DNA of 15,387 nucleotides from Cohaesibacteraceae bacterium (GTDB lineage: Bacteria > Pseudomonadota > Alphaproteobacteria > Rhizobiales > Cohaesibacteraceae), in contig JAESRR010000010.1 of NCBI GenBank assembly GCA_016764535.1, forward strand, positions 1-15,387, in the 5' to 3' direction. Made by a program: the position numbers and the translations under genes. The notes under the pieces were generated by a model. The model was not told the DNA's origin. It worked only from the letters and a program-made list of their open reading frames with translations, and did no database searches. This document shows positions 1 to 7,498 of this stretch, piece after piece; position 1 is the first letter of the stretch, and every line of letters starts with the position of its first letter.

Positions 1-561
1 ACAAACGGCGCTCAATGGTTATCTGTCTCCGTCATGTCAAAAGGAAAGCGGGATCAACATATCGAAGAAGCTGAAGTTGACCAAAGTACAAATTTTTTAG
101 ACAAACACCTTAGGGCCATTGAACATAATTATCGCAAAGCTCCTCACTTTTCAGAAATAGCACCTAATTTGTTACCAGAATTTGGGGTCATTCACAAACA
201 CCTTGCGGATCTAAATATTAACTTTATTCTCCGCATAAGGGATATCTTAGGCATAAAAACACCTGTTCTACGCTCAAGTGCTATGCAAGGAAGTGGGAAC
301 AAAGCCGATCTACTATTATCCCTCTGTCAAAAAGTTCAGGCTAAGGAGTATGTATCACCTCCGGGGTCAAAAATTTATTTGGATGAGACAGATATATTTT
401 TGAAAGCCAATCTCCCGGTTAAATATTTTCAATTCCAACATCCAATTTATTCTCAATTGTTTGGAGAGTTTTTACCCTACATGTCGTGTGTTGATATGTT
501 GTTTAATTGTGGTGAGAAAAGCCACAGCTTAATTTCGGAAGGATGTAAAATAATACCGTGA
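1..561 (+). CDS. WbqC-family protein, 5' end cut by window edge
   Basis: The reading frame is open from base 1. The residues before the first internal ATG (position 34) read TNGAQWLSVSV, which matches the WbqC family pattern in which a short N-G-x-Q/W-L-T/S-V-P/S-V strand precedes a basic segment. The gene therefore starts upstream, and the ATG at 34 is not the real start. The 186 visible residues are the C-terminal part; full members are usually somewhat over 200 residues. The C-terminus (YMSCVDMLFNCG, then the stop) also fits the family, whose members end with a similar 'S-(I/V)-(I/V)-D-L-L-F-N-x-G' segment. WbqC-like proteins are common in O-antigen and other glycan clusters, but I know of no firmly established reaction for them. 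The stop overlaps the next possible ORF by 4 bases (GTGA). Family assignment is from memory of motifs, not a search. Confidence 0.82.
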   Translation, partial: TNGAQWLSVSVMSKGKRDQHIEEAEVDQSTNFLDKHLRAIEHNYRKAPHFSEIAPNLLPEFGVIHKHLADLNINFILRIRDILGIKTPVLRSSAMQGSGNKADLLLSLCQKVQAKEYVSPPGSKIYLDETDIFLKANLPVKYFQFQHPIYSQLFGEFLPYMSCVDMLFNCGEKSHSLISEGCKIIP

Positions 562-746
562 AAAACTTGGCAAATATTCTTTCGTGCGCCGCGTCAACAG
601 GTATAGAGACGAATGGTGTTAAATATTTTTGCGAGAAACAAAATACAATCTCAGGTTCCCAAGCAAAGACATTACCAATACTTACGGAAATAACGGATCA
701 GCCGTTTGATCATAATACACAAATCATCTTAAATAATGAAATATAA
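558..746 (+). CDS. Small hypothetical ORF (62 aa), unrecognised
   Basis: The ORF begins with GTG in a GTGA overlap with the wbqC-family stop and ends 11 bases inside the following oxidoreductase gene. It thus fills exactly the 174-base gap between two well-supported genes. The product has no membrane segment, no signal peptide and no motif I recognise; it contains two cysteines and a C-terminal half rich in T, I, N and D. The positioning (4-base overlap at one end, 11-base overlap at the other) looks like translational coupling in an operon. No clear ribosome binding site precedes the GTG. It could equally be the decayed remnant of a larger gene, or an untranslated spacer that happens to be open. 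Function unknown. Confidence 0.35.
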   Translation: MKNLANILSCAASTGIETNGVKYFCEKQNTISGSQAKTLPILTEITDQPFDHNTQIILNNEI

Positions 747-1701
747 AACTCTCATTGTTGGTCTCGGGCAAGTAGCTTTCGGGTATGATATAAACAGTTT
801 GAATGAGAATGTAGTTCTCAGCCATGCGCGAGCATTTGCGACCCATCCGGCTTTTGTCCTCATCGGCGGGGTTGATCCTTCAGAGCAACAGTGTGCAAAA
901 TTTTCGAAAATATACAATTGTGATGCTGGAAGTGATCTGATCTCTATACTTAAACAAACCGCTCCGGAAGTGGTGGTAATTGCAGCGCCAACAAGCCAAC
1001 ATGGCAAGTTGCTAAAAATGGTTTTGGAACATGTAAATCCATTGGCAATTTTGTGTGAAAAGCCATTGTCCTACGATTTAGAGGAGGCACAATCTATAGT
1101 AAAATTGTGCCATGAGCACAACTGCCTCTTATACGTGAACTATTTGCGCCGCACTGAACCTGGAGCACAAGAAATAAAGCGACGCCTAAAAAACGGACGC
1201 ATTGCAAAGCCCTTGAAAGGCGTTGTTTGGTATACAAAAGGCCTTCTTCACAACGGTTCGCATTTTACAAATCTTCTAGAATACTGGCTTGGAAGAGTAA
1301 TCTCATTCAAGGTGATCAGTGTAGGAAAAACACAAGGCAGCCTGGACTCTGAACCCGATGTGCAATTATCATTCGCCGATTGTACGGTAACACTTTTGGC
1401 TGCTCGGAAAGAAAACTTTTCTTTCCATGAAATTGATTTAATCTCTCCTAACGGGCGTTTGCGATACCAGCAAGGTGGTACCAAAATTACATGGCAACAA
1501 GCAGTCCCGGATCCATTGTTTGAAGGTTATAATGTGCTCTCACAAACTGAGGAAGAAATTCCTTCAGAAAGCGAGAGGGCGCAATGGCATGTGGCCGACC
1601 AACTTGCAGCTTGCTTGAACGGCTGTACATCCGATCTCTGCAGCGGTGTTGATGCACTGCAATCACTTGAGTTACTAACTAAAATAAGGGCGGCATCATG
1701 A
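736..1701 (+). CDS. Gfo/Idh/MocA-family NAD(P)-dependent oxidoreductase
   Basis: The 321-residue product has the normal family length. An N-terminal Rossmann fold opens with VGLGQVAFG (residues 8-16, a GxGxxA variant of the dinucleotide motif). The family hallmark EKPLS follows at residues 109-113; K110 is the expected catalytic and nicotinamide-positioning lysine. In the C-terminal sugar-binding half, NGSHFTN (174-180) supplies the usual active-site histidine H177. Members oxidise or reduce a ring hydroxyl or keto group on nucleotide sugars, inositols or free sugars. The last four bases (ATGA) overlap the start of the DegT-type aminotransferase. Such a pair classically makes an amino sugar: the oxidoreductase generates a ketone and the aminotransferase aminates it, as in WbpB/WbpE. 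The substrate cannot be deduced here. Confidence 0.9.
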   Translation: MKYKTLIVGLGQVAFGYDINSLNENVVLSHARAFATHPAFVLIGGVDPSEQQCAKFSKIYNCDAGSDLISILKQTAPEVVVIAAPTSQHGKLLKMVLEHVNPLAILCEKPLSYDLEEAQSIVKLCHEHNCLLYVNYLRRTEPGAQEIKRRLKNGRIAKPLKGVVWYTKGLLHNGSHFTNLLEYWLGRVISFKVISVGKTQGSLDSEPDVQLSFADCTVTLLAARKENFSFHEIDLISPNGRLRYQQGGTKITWQQAVPDPLFEGYNVLSQTEEEIPSESERAQWHVADQLAACLNGCTSDLCSGVDALQSLELLTKIRAAS

Positions 1702-3014
1702 ACGGACAGCCTCAAAATTCGCAACTTGCGCTATTGGGTGGTAAGAAAACCATCAAAAAAGAATTTGCTCGCTATAATCCGCTTGGATTAGAAGAAGTGG
1801 AAGCAGCCAAAAAAGTTGTAGAGAGTGGCGTATTATCTGGATTTTTGGGCCGATGGCACCCGGATTTTTTTGGAGGTCCAAAAGTTCAAGAATTTGAGCG
1901 AATGTGTGAAACCTACTTTGGCGTTAAACACGCTGTGACCGTAAATTCCTGGACATCTGGATTGGTTGCTGCTGTTGGTGCCATTGGAATTGAACCTGGG
2001 GATGAAGTCATTGTCAGCCCCTGGACGATGTCAGCTACTGCAACAGCAATTCTACATTGGAATGCAATTCCCGTTTTTGCCGACATCGAGCCGGAAACCT
2101 TCTGCCTGGACCCAGCATCCGTAGAACGCAACATCACACCATATACCAAGGCAATATTATCTGTTGATATTGCGGGCCATTCAGCCGACATGGATGCTCT
2201 TTTGGGTATCGCAAAGCGACACAATTTGAAAATAATTTCCGACACCGCACAAGCCCCAATGGCCACTTATAAAGGCAGATATGCGGGGACTCTCGCTGAT
2301 ATTGGTGGCTTCAGTTTGAACTACCACAAACATATTCACACTGGCGAAGGTGGCATCCTCGTAACCAACGATGATGAATTCGCGGATCGACTGCGCCTTA
2401 TCAGAAATCATGCAGAAGTTGTAGTAGAAGAAAAAGGCGTTGCAAATATATCTAACATGATTGGATACAATTTTCGTCTTGGAGAAATAGAATGTGCAAT
2501 TGGAATTGAACAATTAAAGAAACTAAAAACACAGGTGAAGTCTAGACAACATATTGCACAAAAATTAAACAAAGGTCTTGCCGATCTAAAAGGATTAACC
2601 GTTCCCATTGTAAAACCTAACTGCACTCATGCATACTATGTATATACAATGAAGATTAACTCAGAAATCACCGGCGTTGATCGTCTAACTATCCATAAGG
2701 CGCTGCTTGCAGAAGGCGTGACGGCTCTTGCAATTAAATACGAAAATATTCATTTGCTTCCAATGTATCAAAAGAAAATTGCGTATGGAACTAAAGGATT
2801 TCCATGGTCTTCGGATATTTGTCGTCGCAATGTAAATTATGCAAAAGGTATTTGTCCCGTGGCGGAAGAAATGAATGATCGTTATTTTCTCGGTTTTGGA
2901 ATTTGTTCTTTTGAGTATTCGGATTCCGATATAGACTTGGTAATTAAGGCTTTTCATAAAGTTTGGGATAATCTGATACAATTGAAACAGCCATTTCTTG
3001 AGAGATGTACATGA
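1698..3014 (+). CDS. DegT/DnrJ/EryC1/StrS-family PLP-dependent sugar aminotransferase
   Basis: The 438-residue product is slightly longer than the usual 370-400. The fold-type I core is clear. IISDTAQAPMA (179-189) contains D182, which should pair with the PLP ring nitrogen, and Q185. FSLNYHKHIHTGEGG (205-219) contains K211 as the Schiff-base lysine and the family GEGG turn. SVDIAGHSADMD (155-166) matches the usual 'V-x-x-x-G-x-x-A-D-M-D' strand. The enzyme would transfer an amino group, normally from glutamate, to a keto-sugar nucleotide or keto-inositol. The start ATG lies inside the stop of the Gfo/Idh gene (ATGA overlap), so the two are almost certainly co-translated and act in sequence. 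The acyltransferase and formyltransferase-like genes downstream are plausible modifiers of the new amine. Regiospecificity is unknown. Confidence 0.92.
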   Translation: MNGQPQNSQLALLGGKKTIKKEFARYNPLGLEEVEAAKKVVESGVLSGFLGRWHPDFFGGPKVQEFERMCETYFGVKHAVTVNSWTSGLVAAVGAIGIEPGDEVIVSPWTMSATATAILHWNAIPVFADIEPETFCLDPASVERNITPYTKAILSVDIAGHSADMDALLGIAKRHNLKIISDTAQAPMATYKGRYAGTLADIGGFSLNYHKHIHTGEGGILVTNDDEFADRLRLIRNHAEVVVEEKGVANISNMIGYNFRLGEIECAIGIEQLKKLKTQVKSRQHIAQKLNKGLADLKGLTVPIVKPNCTHAYYVYTMKINSEITGVDRLTIHKALLAEGVTALAIKYENIHLLPMYQKKIAYGTKGFPWSSDICRRNVNYAKGICPVAEEMNDRYFLGFGICSFEYSDSDIDLVIKAFHKVWDNLIQLKQPFLERCT

Positions 3015-3038
3015 TCATCAAAGTGGTTCTACCAAATA

Positions 3039-3944
3039 ATGACAGATGACATCGCAGTTGCTGTCATTTGTCATGATGCCGGCGGTGCTGAAATTCTATC
3101 CAATTGGGTTGTTCGTCAATCATCTCCGTATATTTTAGTTCTTGAAGGTCCCTCTAAGTCCATTTTTGAACGAAAGTTGGGAGCTCATGTTACCTGTTCG
3201 CTTGATGAAGCAATCGAGAACGCTGATTGGGTCCTGACAGGTACAAGTTGGCAATCTGATATAGAAATCCAGGCTATCAAATTAGCCAGGCAGAAGAACA
3301 AAAAATCTGTTTCATTTCTTGATCATTGGGTGAATTATCAAGAACGGTTTAAATCTGCTGGAGAGTTGATCCTCCCGGATGAGATTTGGGTTGGTGATGA
3401 AGATGCTTTCCGCATTGCAGGAAGAACTTTTCCCGGCCATAAAATTAAGTTAAAGCCTAACCCATATTTTGAAAATATGGCATTTCAGATTGAAAAACTG
3501 AAACGTAATTCACTTGATACGTTATCGGAAAAAAAAATCCTATATGTGTGCTCACCTGTAAAAGAACATGCCAAGCTAAAATATGGAGATGAACTTTACT
3601 GGGAATTTACGGAGGAGGATGCTGTCCGCTACTTTATGGCAAATGTACATCTTCTCAATCATTCAACCGGCAAGGTGGTCTTGCGCCCCCACCCTTCTGA
3701 AGAAAATGGCAAATACGATTGGGCCACAACCGAATTTGCCCCCGATATCCTTATTGGTGGTGAACAAGATTTGCTTGATGAAATCGCTAATGCAGATATT
3801 GTCGCCGGGTTTAATTCTATGGCAATGGTTATTGGATTGATCGCTGGAAAACGAATTATTAATGCATTGCCTCCTGGGAAAATCGTAAATACCCTCCCCA
3901 TGAAGAAAATTGAACAACTTAGTGATATCGCCAAGAATCAGTAA
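3039..3944 (+). CDS. GT-B-like polysaccharide biosynthesis protein with RPHP motif
   Basis: The 301-residue product looks like two Rossmann-type halves. The N-terminal half has a glycine loop CHDAGGAE (11-18), then LTGTSWQSD (66-74), FLDHWVNY (93-100) and PDEIWVGD (113-120). The C-terminal half has VLRPHPSE (214-221), a motif shared by capsule and polysialyltransferase-like GT-B enzymes, and AGFNSMAMVIGLIAG (256-270), where those enzymes contact the donor nucleotide. There is no signal peptide or membrane helix, so it is probably cytoplasmic. At about 300 residues it is short for a GT-B enzyme. I have seen such HDAGGAE/DHWxNY proteins described only as hypothetical members of glycan clusters. 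Glycosyltransferase is an inference from the RPHP half; the acceptor and donor are unknown. It sits 24 bases after the aminotransferase. Confidence 0.68.
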   Translation: MTDDIAVAVICHDAGGAEILSNWVVRQSSPYILVLEGPSKSIFERKLGAHVTCSLDEAIENADWVLTGTSWQSDIEIQAIKLARQKNKKSVSFLDHWVNYQERFKSAGELILPDEIWVGDEDAFRIAGRTFPGHKIKLKPNPYFENMAFQIEKLKRNSLDTLSEKKILYVCSPVKEHAKLKYGDELYWEFTEEDAVRYFMANVHLLNHSTGKVVLRPHPSEENGKYDWATTEFAPDILIGGEQDLLDEIANADIVAGFNSMAMVIGLIAGKRIINALPPGKIVNTLPMKKIEQLSDIAKNQ

Positions 3945-4063
3945 TCATGAGTTCTCACAACCAGACTTAATCCTTGTTTATTGTGTTGATTAATCAGCAG
4001 AACAAATTAAAATCCGCGCCAATGGGTTTGATTCCTAATTACAATATGAAAAATAGATCCAAG

Positions 4064-5017
4064 ATGGTCACGAAAATTATCGACAACATATTGGATCATG
4101 ACTGGGATGAGTTCATTATTAGTAGCCCGCATGGTAGCGTTTTCTCCAAATCAACATTTCTCAAAGCTCTTGACGTTCCCCATCACAAACTTTTCCTGGA
4201 GCTGGATGGAAAAACTGTTGCCTCGGCACTGATAATAAAACCAGATTCTCCAATATTTAGAGCACCTTTTTCCTACTCGATGTATCAGGGCATCTCTTTG
4301 GCTCCTCTCAATGGAGACATATATAAAACTGTGCCGTTATCTTTAAAAATTATTGAGGCGTTTAACTCGGCTTTATCGGAAAAATATACCTATCTGAGTT
4401 TTTGTCAGCACCATTCCTTTAAAGATTTGAGAGGATTCCAATGGTTCAACTATCACACACCTGATTTGGGACAATACGATATAAAACTTCACTACACGGG
4501 TATTATAAAACTCAATCAGTATTCATCATTCGAAGCATACCTGAATTCCATCAGAAATGTTCGCCGACAAGAATATAACAAAGCTAGGCGGCTGAATCTT
4601 TTTGCCGCTGAATCTGATGACCCAGCGGAATTTGCGCTTCTATATAAGCAAACTTTTCAAAGACAAAATATTGTAGTGGAATCAGATGTTATAGCCAGAG
4701 CAATTCGCATTGTTGAAAGTGGTATTTCAGAGGGATTTGGCCGACTGGTTTATTGCAGAGATCAAGACGGAATGGCTCATTCAGTAATTTTTACGCTTCA
4801 CGATGCGAAATGCATGTACTATATGTTTGGAGCAACAAACCCCAAATACAGATCAAGCGGCGCTAGTACTAGTTTGGTACTAAATAGTATTAAGCATGCG
4901 TATGCGTGCAAACACAATAATTTTGACATGGTTGGCATGAACTCACCCCAAAGAGGAAGTTTTAAGACAAGTTTTAATGCTGAACCGGCGCCTTATTTTA
5001 CTTTAAGTAGGACTTAG
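4064..5017 (+). CDS. FemAB/GNAT-like N-acyltransferase
   Basis: The product is about 317 residues from the chosen ATG. The N-terminal part (IIDNILDHDWDEFIIS, then SPHGSVFSKSTFL) resembles FemAB/FemX-like acyltransferases that start 'I-x-x-x-x-W-x-x-F-V-x-x-x-P-x-G-x-x-F-Q-S'. The central IRNVRRQEYNKARR is the typical basic segment, and MYYMFGATNPKYRSSGAS, followed by FDMVGMNSP, matches the C-terminal GNAT-like half that binds the acyl donor. Start choice is uncertain: the frame is open from a TTG at 3974, with further ATGs at 4022 and 4046. None has a good Shine-Dalgarno. I prefer 4064 because family homology begins two residues later. It ends one base into the next possible start (TAGTG). 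A likely role is acylation of the amino sugar made by the preceding pair; an aminoacyl donor is also possible. Confidence 0.72.
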   Translation: MVTKIIDNILDHDWDEFIISSPHGSVFSKSTFLKALDVPHHKLFLELDGKTVASALIIKPDSPIFRAPFSYSMYQGISLAPLNGDIYKTVPLSLKIIEAFNSALSEKYTYLSFCQHHSFKDLRGFQWFNYHTPDLGQYDIKLHYTGIIKLNQYSSFEAYLNSIRNVRRQEYNKARRLNLFAAESDDPAEFALLYKQTFQRQNIVVESDVIARAIRIVESGISEGFGRLVYCRDQDGMAHSVIFTLHDAKCMYYMFGATNPKYRSSGASTSLVLNSIKHAYACKHNNFDMVGMNSPQRGSFKTSFNAEPAPYFTLSRT

Positions 5018-5085
5018 TGCAATTAGTACCTTTTTTGATATCATTAAGAAATTTGTCACTAAATAATTTCTGTTATTATCTAGCT

Positions 5086-5754
5086 ATGGTTAACCAGAAC
5101 AACATGTATAGCCCGCTTAAACCATTCCTGCAGTCAATATCAGAGCCCATGAAACGGTTGGCATTTAATTTCGAAGACTACATTTTCGAAAAAAGTAATG
5201 GATTCGAACTTGGCGGGGTGATCACAAATAACGAATTGGTCAGCGAGAATAAAACATCAAAATCTCACGCGACAGCATACCACGCTGTTTGGTGCAGAAA
5301 TCTGCGCGTTCTATTTGGCGAAACAAGAAAAAGAACAAATATCCAATTTAATAATTTTATTGATATAGGTTCAGGAAAAGGAAAAGCCTGTCTATTCGTC
5401 CATCAAAAATATGAATTTGAAAAAATAATTGGGATTGAATTTTCACCGACCCTTATTGATATTGCCGAGAAAAACGCTGCGCAAATTAACGCTAAAAATA
5501 TTGTAAATTTAAACATTGATGCTTGTGAATTCACATTGCCAAATGCAAATAATTTTATTTTTTTGTTTAATCCTTTCGATGATTATATTCTGAATAAATT
5601 TCTTCAAAACAATCTTGAACATTTTGTTGAATACAACTCAATAATAGCATACGCAAACGATGTTCATTGGCGAACATTACTCTCTTTTGGATTTGAAGTA
5701 ATATTCAAAGACAACATTCGAAAAATATCACTATTCCAACAAATGCGAGACTAG
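5086..5754 (+). CDS. Class I SAM-dependent methyltransferase
   Basis: The product is about 222 residues from the ATG at 5086. Motif I is FIDIGSGKGK (91-100), followed by the acidic end of strand 2 in IIGIEFSP (114-121; E117 should bind the ribose hydroxyls), and motif II-like NIDACEF. FLFNPFDD (159-166) corresponds to the post-II/IV region, often NPP(Y/F) in related enzymes. The frame can be extended to a GTG at 5017 that overlaps the preceding stop, but those 23 residues look hydrophobic and unlike the family. The ATGs at 5104 and 5149 are also possible. No ribosome binding site settles the matter. It is one of two methyltransferases in the window and probably methylates a sugar hydroxyl or a related group in the glycan. 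The target is not identifiable. Confidence 0.78.
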   Translation: MVNQNNMYSPLKPFLQSISEPMKRLAFNFEDYIFEKSNGFELGGVITNNELVSENKTSKSHATAYHAVWCRNLRVLFGETRKRTNIQFNNFIDIGSGKGKACLFVHQKYEFEKIIGIEFSPTLIDIAEKNAAQINAKNIVNLNIDACEFTLPNANNFIFLFNPFDDYILNKFLQNNLEHFVEYNSIIAYANDVHWRTLLSFGFEVIFKDNIRKISLFQQMRD

Positions 5755-5805
5755 AATTCGAGTGCTATACATCAAGCCCAAACCACAAATAAATAGCTCA
5801 GCAAT

Positions 5806-7494
5806 ATGATAACGAGATTCCTACAAAAACTTATCCTGATTTTCCCAATTTGGTTACAACCAAGGGCTCTACATTGTGTAGAACTGTTCAATCGCGCAAG
5901 GTCAACACAACAAATATTCCGCGACCGATGCCGATTTAAGCCATCACAATATGTAGAAGCCTGGGCTAACTATTTCAAAACGAATAATCAAAAAACAGGC
6001 GCAAAAACTACAAATCTGGTAATCACAGATTGTTTTGATGTACCGCAGTGGATATTTGCAAATAGCATATTTCTAAATGAACTGGCCAGAAAACTTGATT
6101 CTAATATTGCAAGTTTCGGATTTTATGGACGAAAACCGAAACTCAATTATATTTATCGAGCATTCGGCGCTTCCGAGCATATAATGGTTTCACTGTCAAA
6201 ACAACAACGTTCACGACAATCAAAACTATATACTGAAGTAATGGAACGTATTCAAACAGCCCAAGATTTGTTTGATTTACGAATTGAAAACATCGGAATA
6301 GGACTGGATATTTACGAATCCATTCTCAGGTCTGGCATACCCACCGTAGATTTAGACTGCTACCATACAAAATACACAATTTATCACGGCCTGTGCCACT
6401 TTGTGTTTTTCCAGGATCTTATTCGCTCGGGTAAAATCAAAGCTGTTGCACCGAGTCATGATTGCTATTTACAAATTGGAATACTGGTAAAGATTGCCCA
6501 AAATAACAAAATTCCGGTCTATTACGCAAATCCATTCGAAATAGTAAAATCTATCAAAGATCACGATATATATTCAAAATTTCAAAACTACCCAAAATAT
6601 TTTGACACTTTAACAAAGACAAACAAACAGAAGGCTATAACGGATGCCAAGAGAGCGCTTAACCAACGGTTGTGCGGTACGATTGGCGTTGATATGCCAT
6701 ATCAAATAAAAAGTGCGTTTGACTCAAACAATACTACTCGCCAAACAAATAGAAACGAGGAAAAGATAAAAATCGTAATAGTCACACACTGTTTTTTTGA
6801 CAATCCACATGCCTTCAGCCGGATGAATTATCGAGATTTCAATGATTGGCTTGAGTTTTTGGGCGCAATATCTATGCAAACGGAATATGAGTGGTATATC
6901 AAACCGCACAGAGACCATTTGCCCGGAACAATGGAAGCGCTACGGCTGATCGAACACAAATATCCAAAAATGAAATTAATTGATCCAGATACCAGCTTCC
7001 ATCAATTGCGTGCAGAAGGCGTTTCAATCGCTCTTACTTGTTACGGTTCAATAGGACACGAATTGCCTATCCTTGGATTTAAAGTGGTAAATGCCGCTTA
7101 CAACCCACATATTGCCTACGATTTCAATACCACCTTCAACACACGCAATGAATATGAAAAAACTTTACTTAATTTATCTGAGCTCCCGGAAGTAGATGAG
7201 TTAGAAAGTCTCTATAAGTTTTACGCTGTACATCATCAAATAGTAAAATCAAATAAATTGATGTTTGATGATTTTTCTGATTTAGAAAATTTTGTCAAAG
7301 GAAAAATACTGGACGACAAATGTTATGAGTTCTACATGCAACAAGCGAAAACCTATACGGAGCGGTTTCAATCTGTCTGCTCGGTATACTTAAACCACGA
7401 CTGTCAATATGATTTTGAATTACGATTATCAAATTGGGTTCCAGAACCCTACTCGTATGACACAGCTTCACCACCGCCCAATGTAAGTATGTAA
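5806..7494 (+). CDS. Capsule-type GT-B glycosyltransferase-like protein
   Basis: The 562-residue soluble protein has two halves joined by a polar linker (about residues 300-322). The N-terminal half contains KAVAPSHDCYLQIGILVKIA (212-231), matching the 'S-H-x-x-Y-x-x-x-G-x-x-x-x-x-A' pattern of capsule-type transferases. The C-terminal half opens with strand IKIVIVTHCFFD (321-332), has YIKPH (364-368) in the place of the RPHP/KPH motif, and TCYGSIGHELPILG (411-424), a glycine-rich donor-binding loop followed by a carboxylate. These features resemble capsular polysaccharide (KpsC/KpsS-type and 'surface carbohydrate biosynthesis') proteins, but the specific family and linkage are unknown. The start ATG at 5806 is 51 bases after the methyltransferase stop and lacks a visible Shine-Dalgarno. 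The next gene begins 4 bases after its stop. Confidence 0.68.
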   Translation: MITRFLQKLILIFPIWLQPRALHCVELFNRARSTQQIFRDRCRFKPSQYVEAWANYFKTNNQKTGAKTTNLVITDCFDVPQWIFANSIFLNELARKLDSNIASFGFYGRKPKLNYIYRAFGASEHIMVSLSKQQRSRQSKLYTEVMERIQTAQDLFDLRIENIGIGLDIYESILRSGIPTVDLDCYHTKYTIYHGLCHFVFFQDLIRSGKIKAVAPSHDCYLQIGILVKIAQNNKIPVYYANPFEIVKSIKDHDIYSKFQNYPKYFDTLTKTNKQKAITDAKRALNQRLCGTIGVDMPYQIKSAFDSNNTTRQTNRNEEKIKIVIVTHCFFDNPHAFSRMNYRDFNDWLEFLGAISMQTEYEWYIKPHRDHLPGTMEALRLIEHKYPKMKLIDPDTSFHQLRAEGVSIALTCYGSIGHELPILGFKVVNAAYNPHIAYDFNTTFNTRNEYEKTLLNLSELPEVDELESLYKFYAVHHQIVKSNKLMFDDFSDLENFVKGKILDDKCYEFYMQQAKTYTERFQSVCSVYLNHDCQYDFELRLSNWVPEPYSYDTASPPPNVSM

Positions 7495-7498
7495 GCTA

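Noticed and set aside
2181..2513. 110-codon minus-strand open frame inside the aminotransferase gene
   Set aside because: The + strand carries the PLP lysine and GEGG motif here. The antisense translation shows no family pattern.
3583..3840. 85-codon + strand frame overlapping the RPHP protein
   Set aside because: It is out of frame with a protein containing conserved motifs (RPHPSE) at the same place, and has no domain or ribosome site.
4862..4892. Repeated TAGTACT/GGTACT short repeats
   Set aside because: They lie within the coding frame of the acyltransferase (SGASTSLVLNSI) and are too short and imperfect to suggest a regulatory or mobile element.
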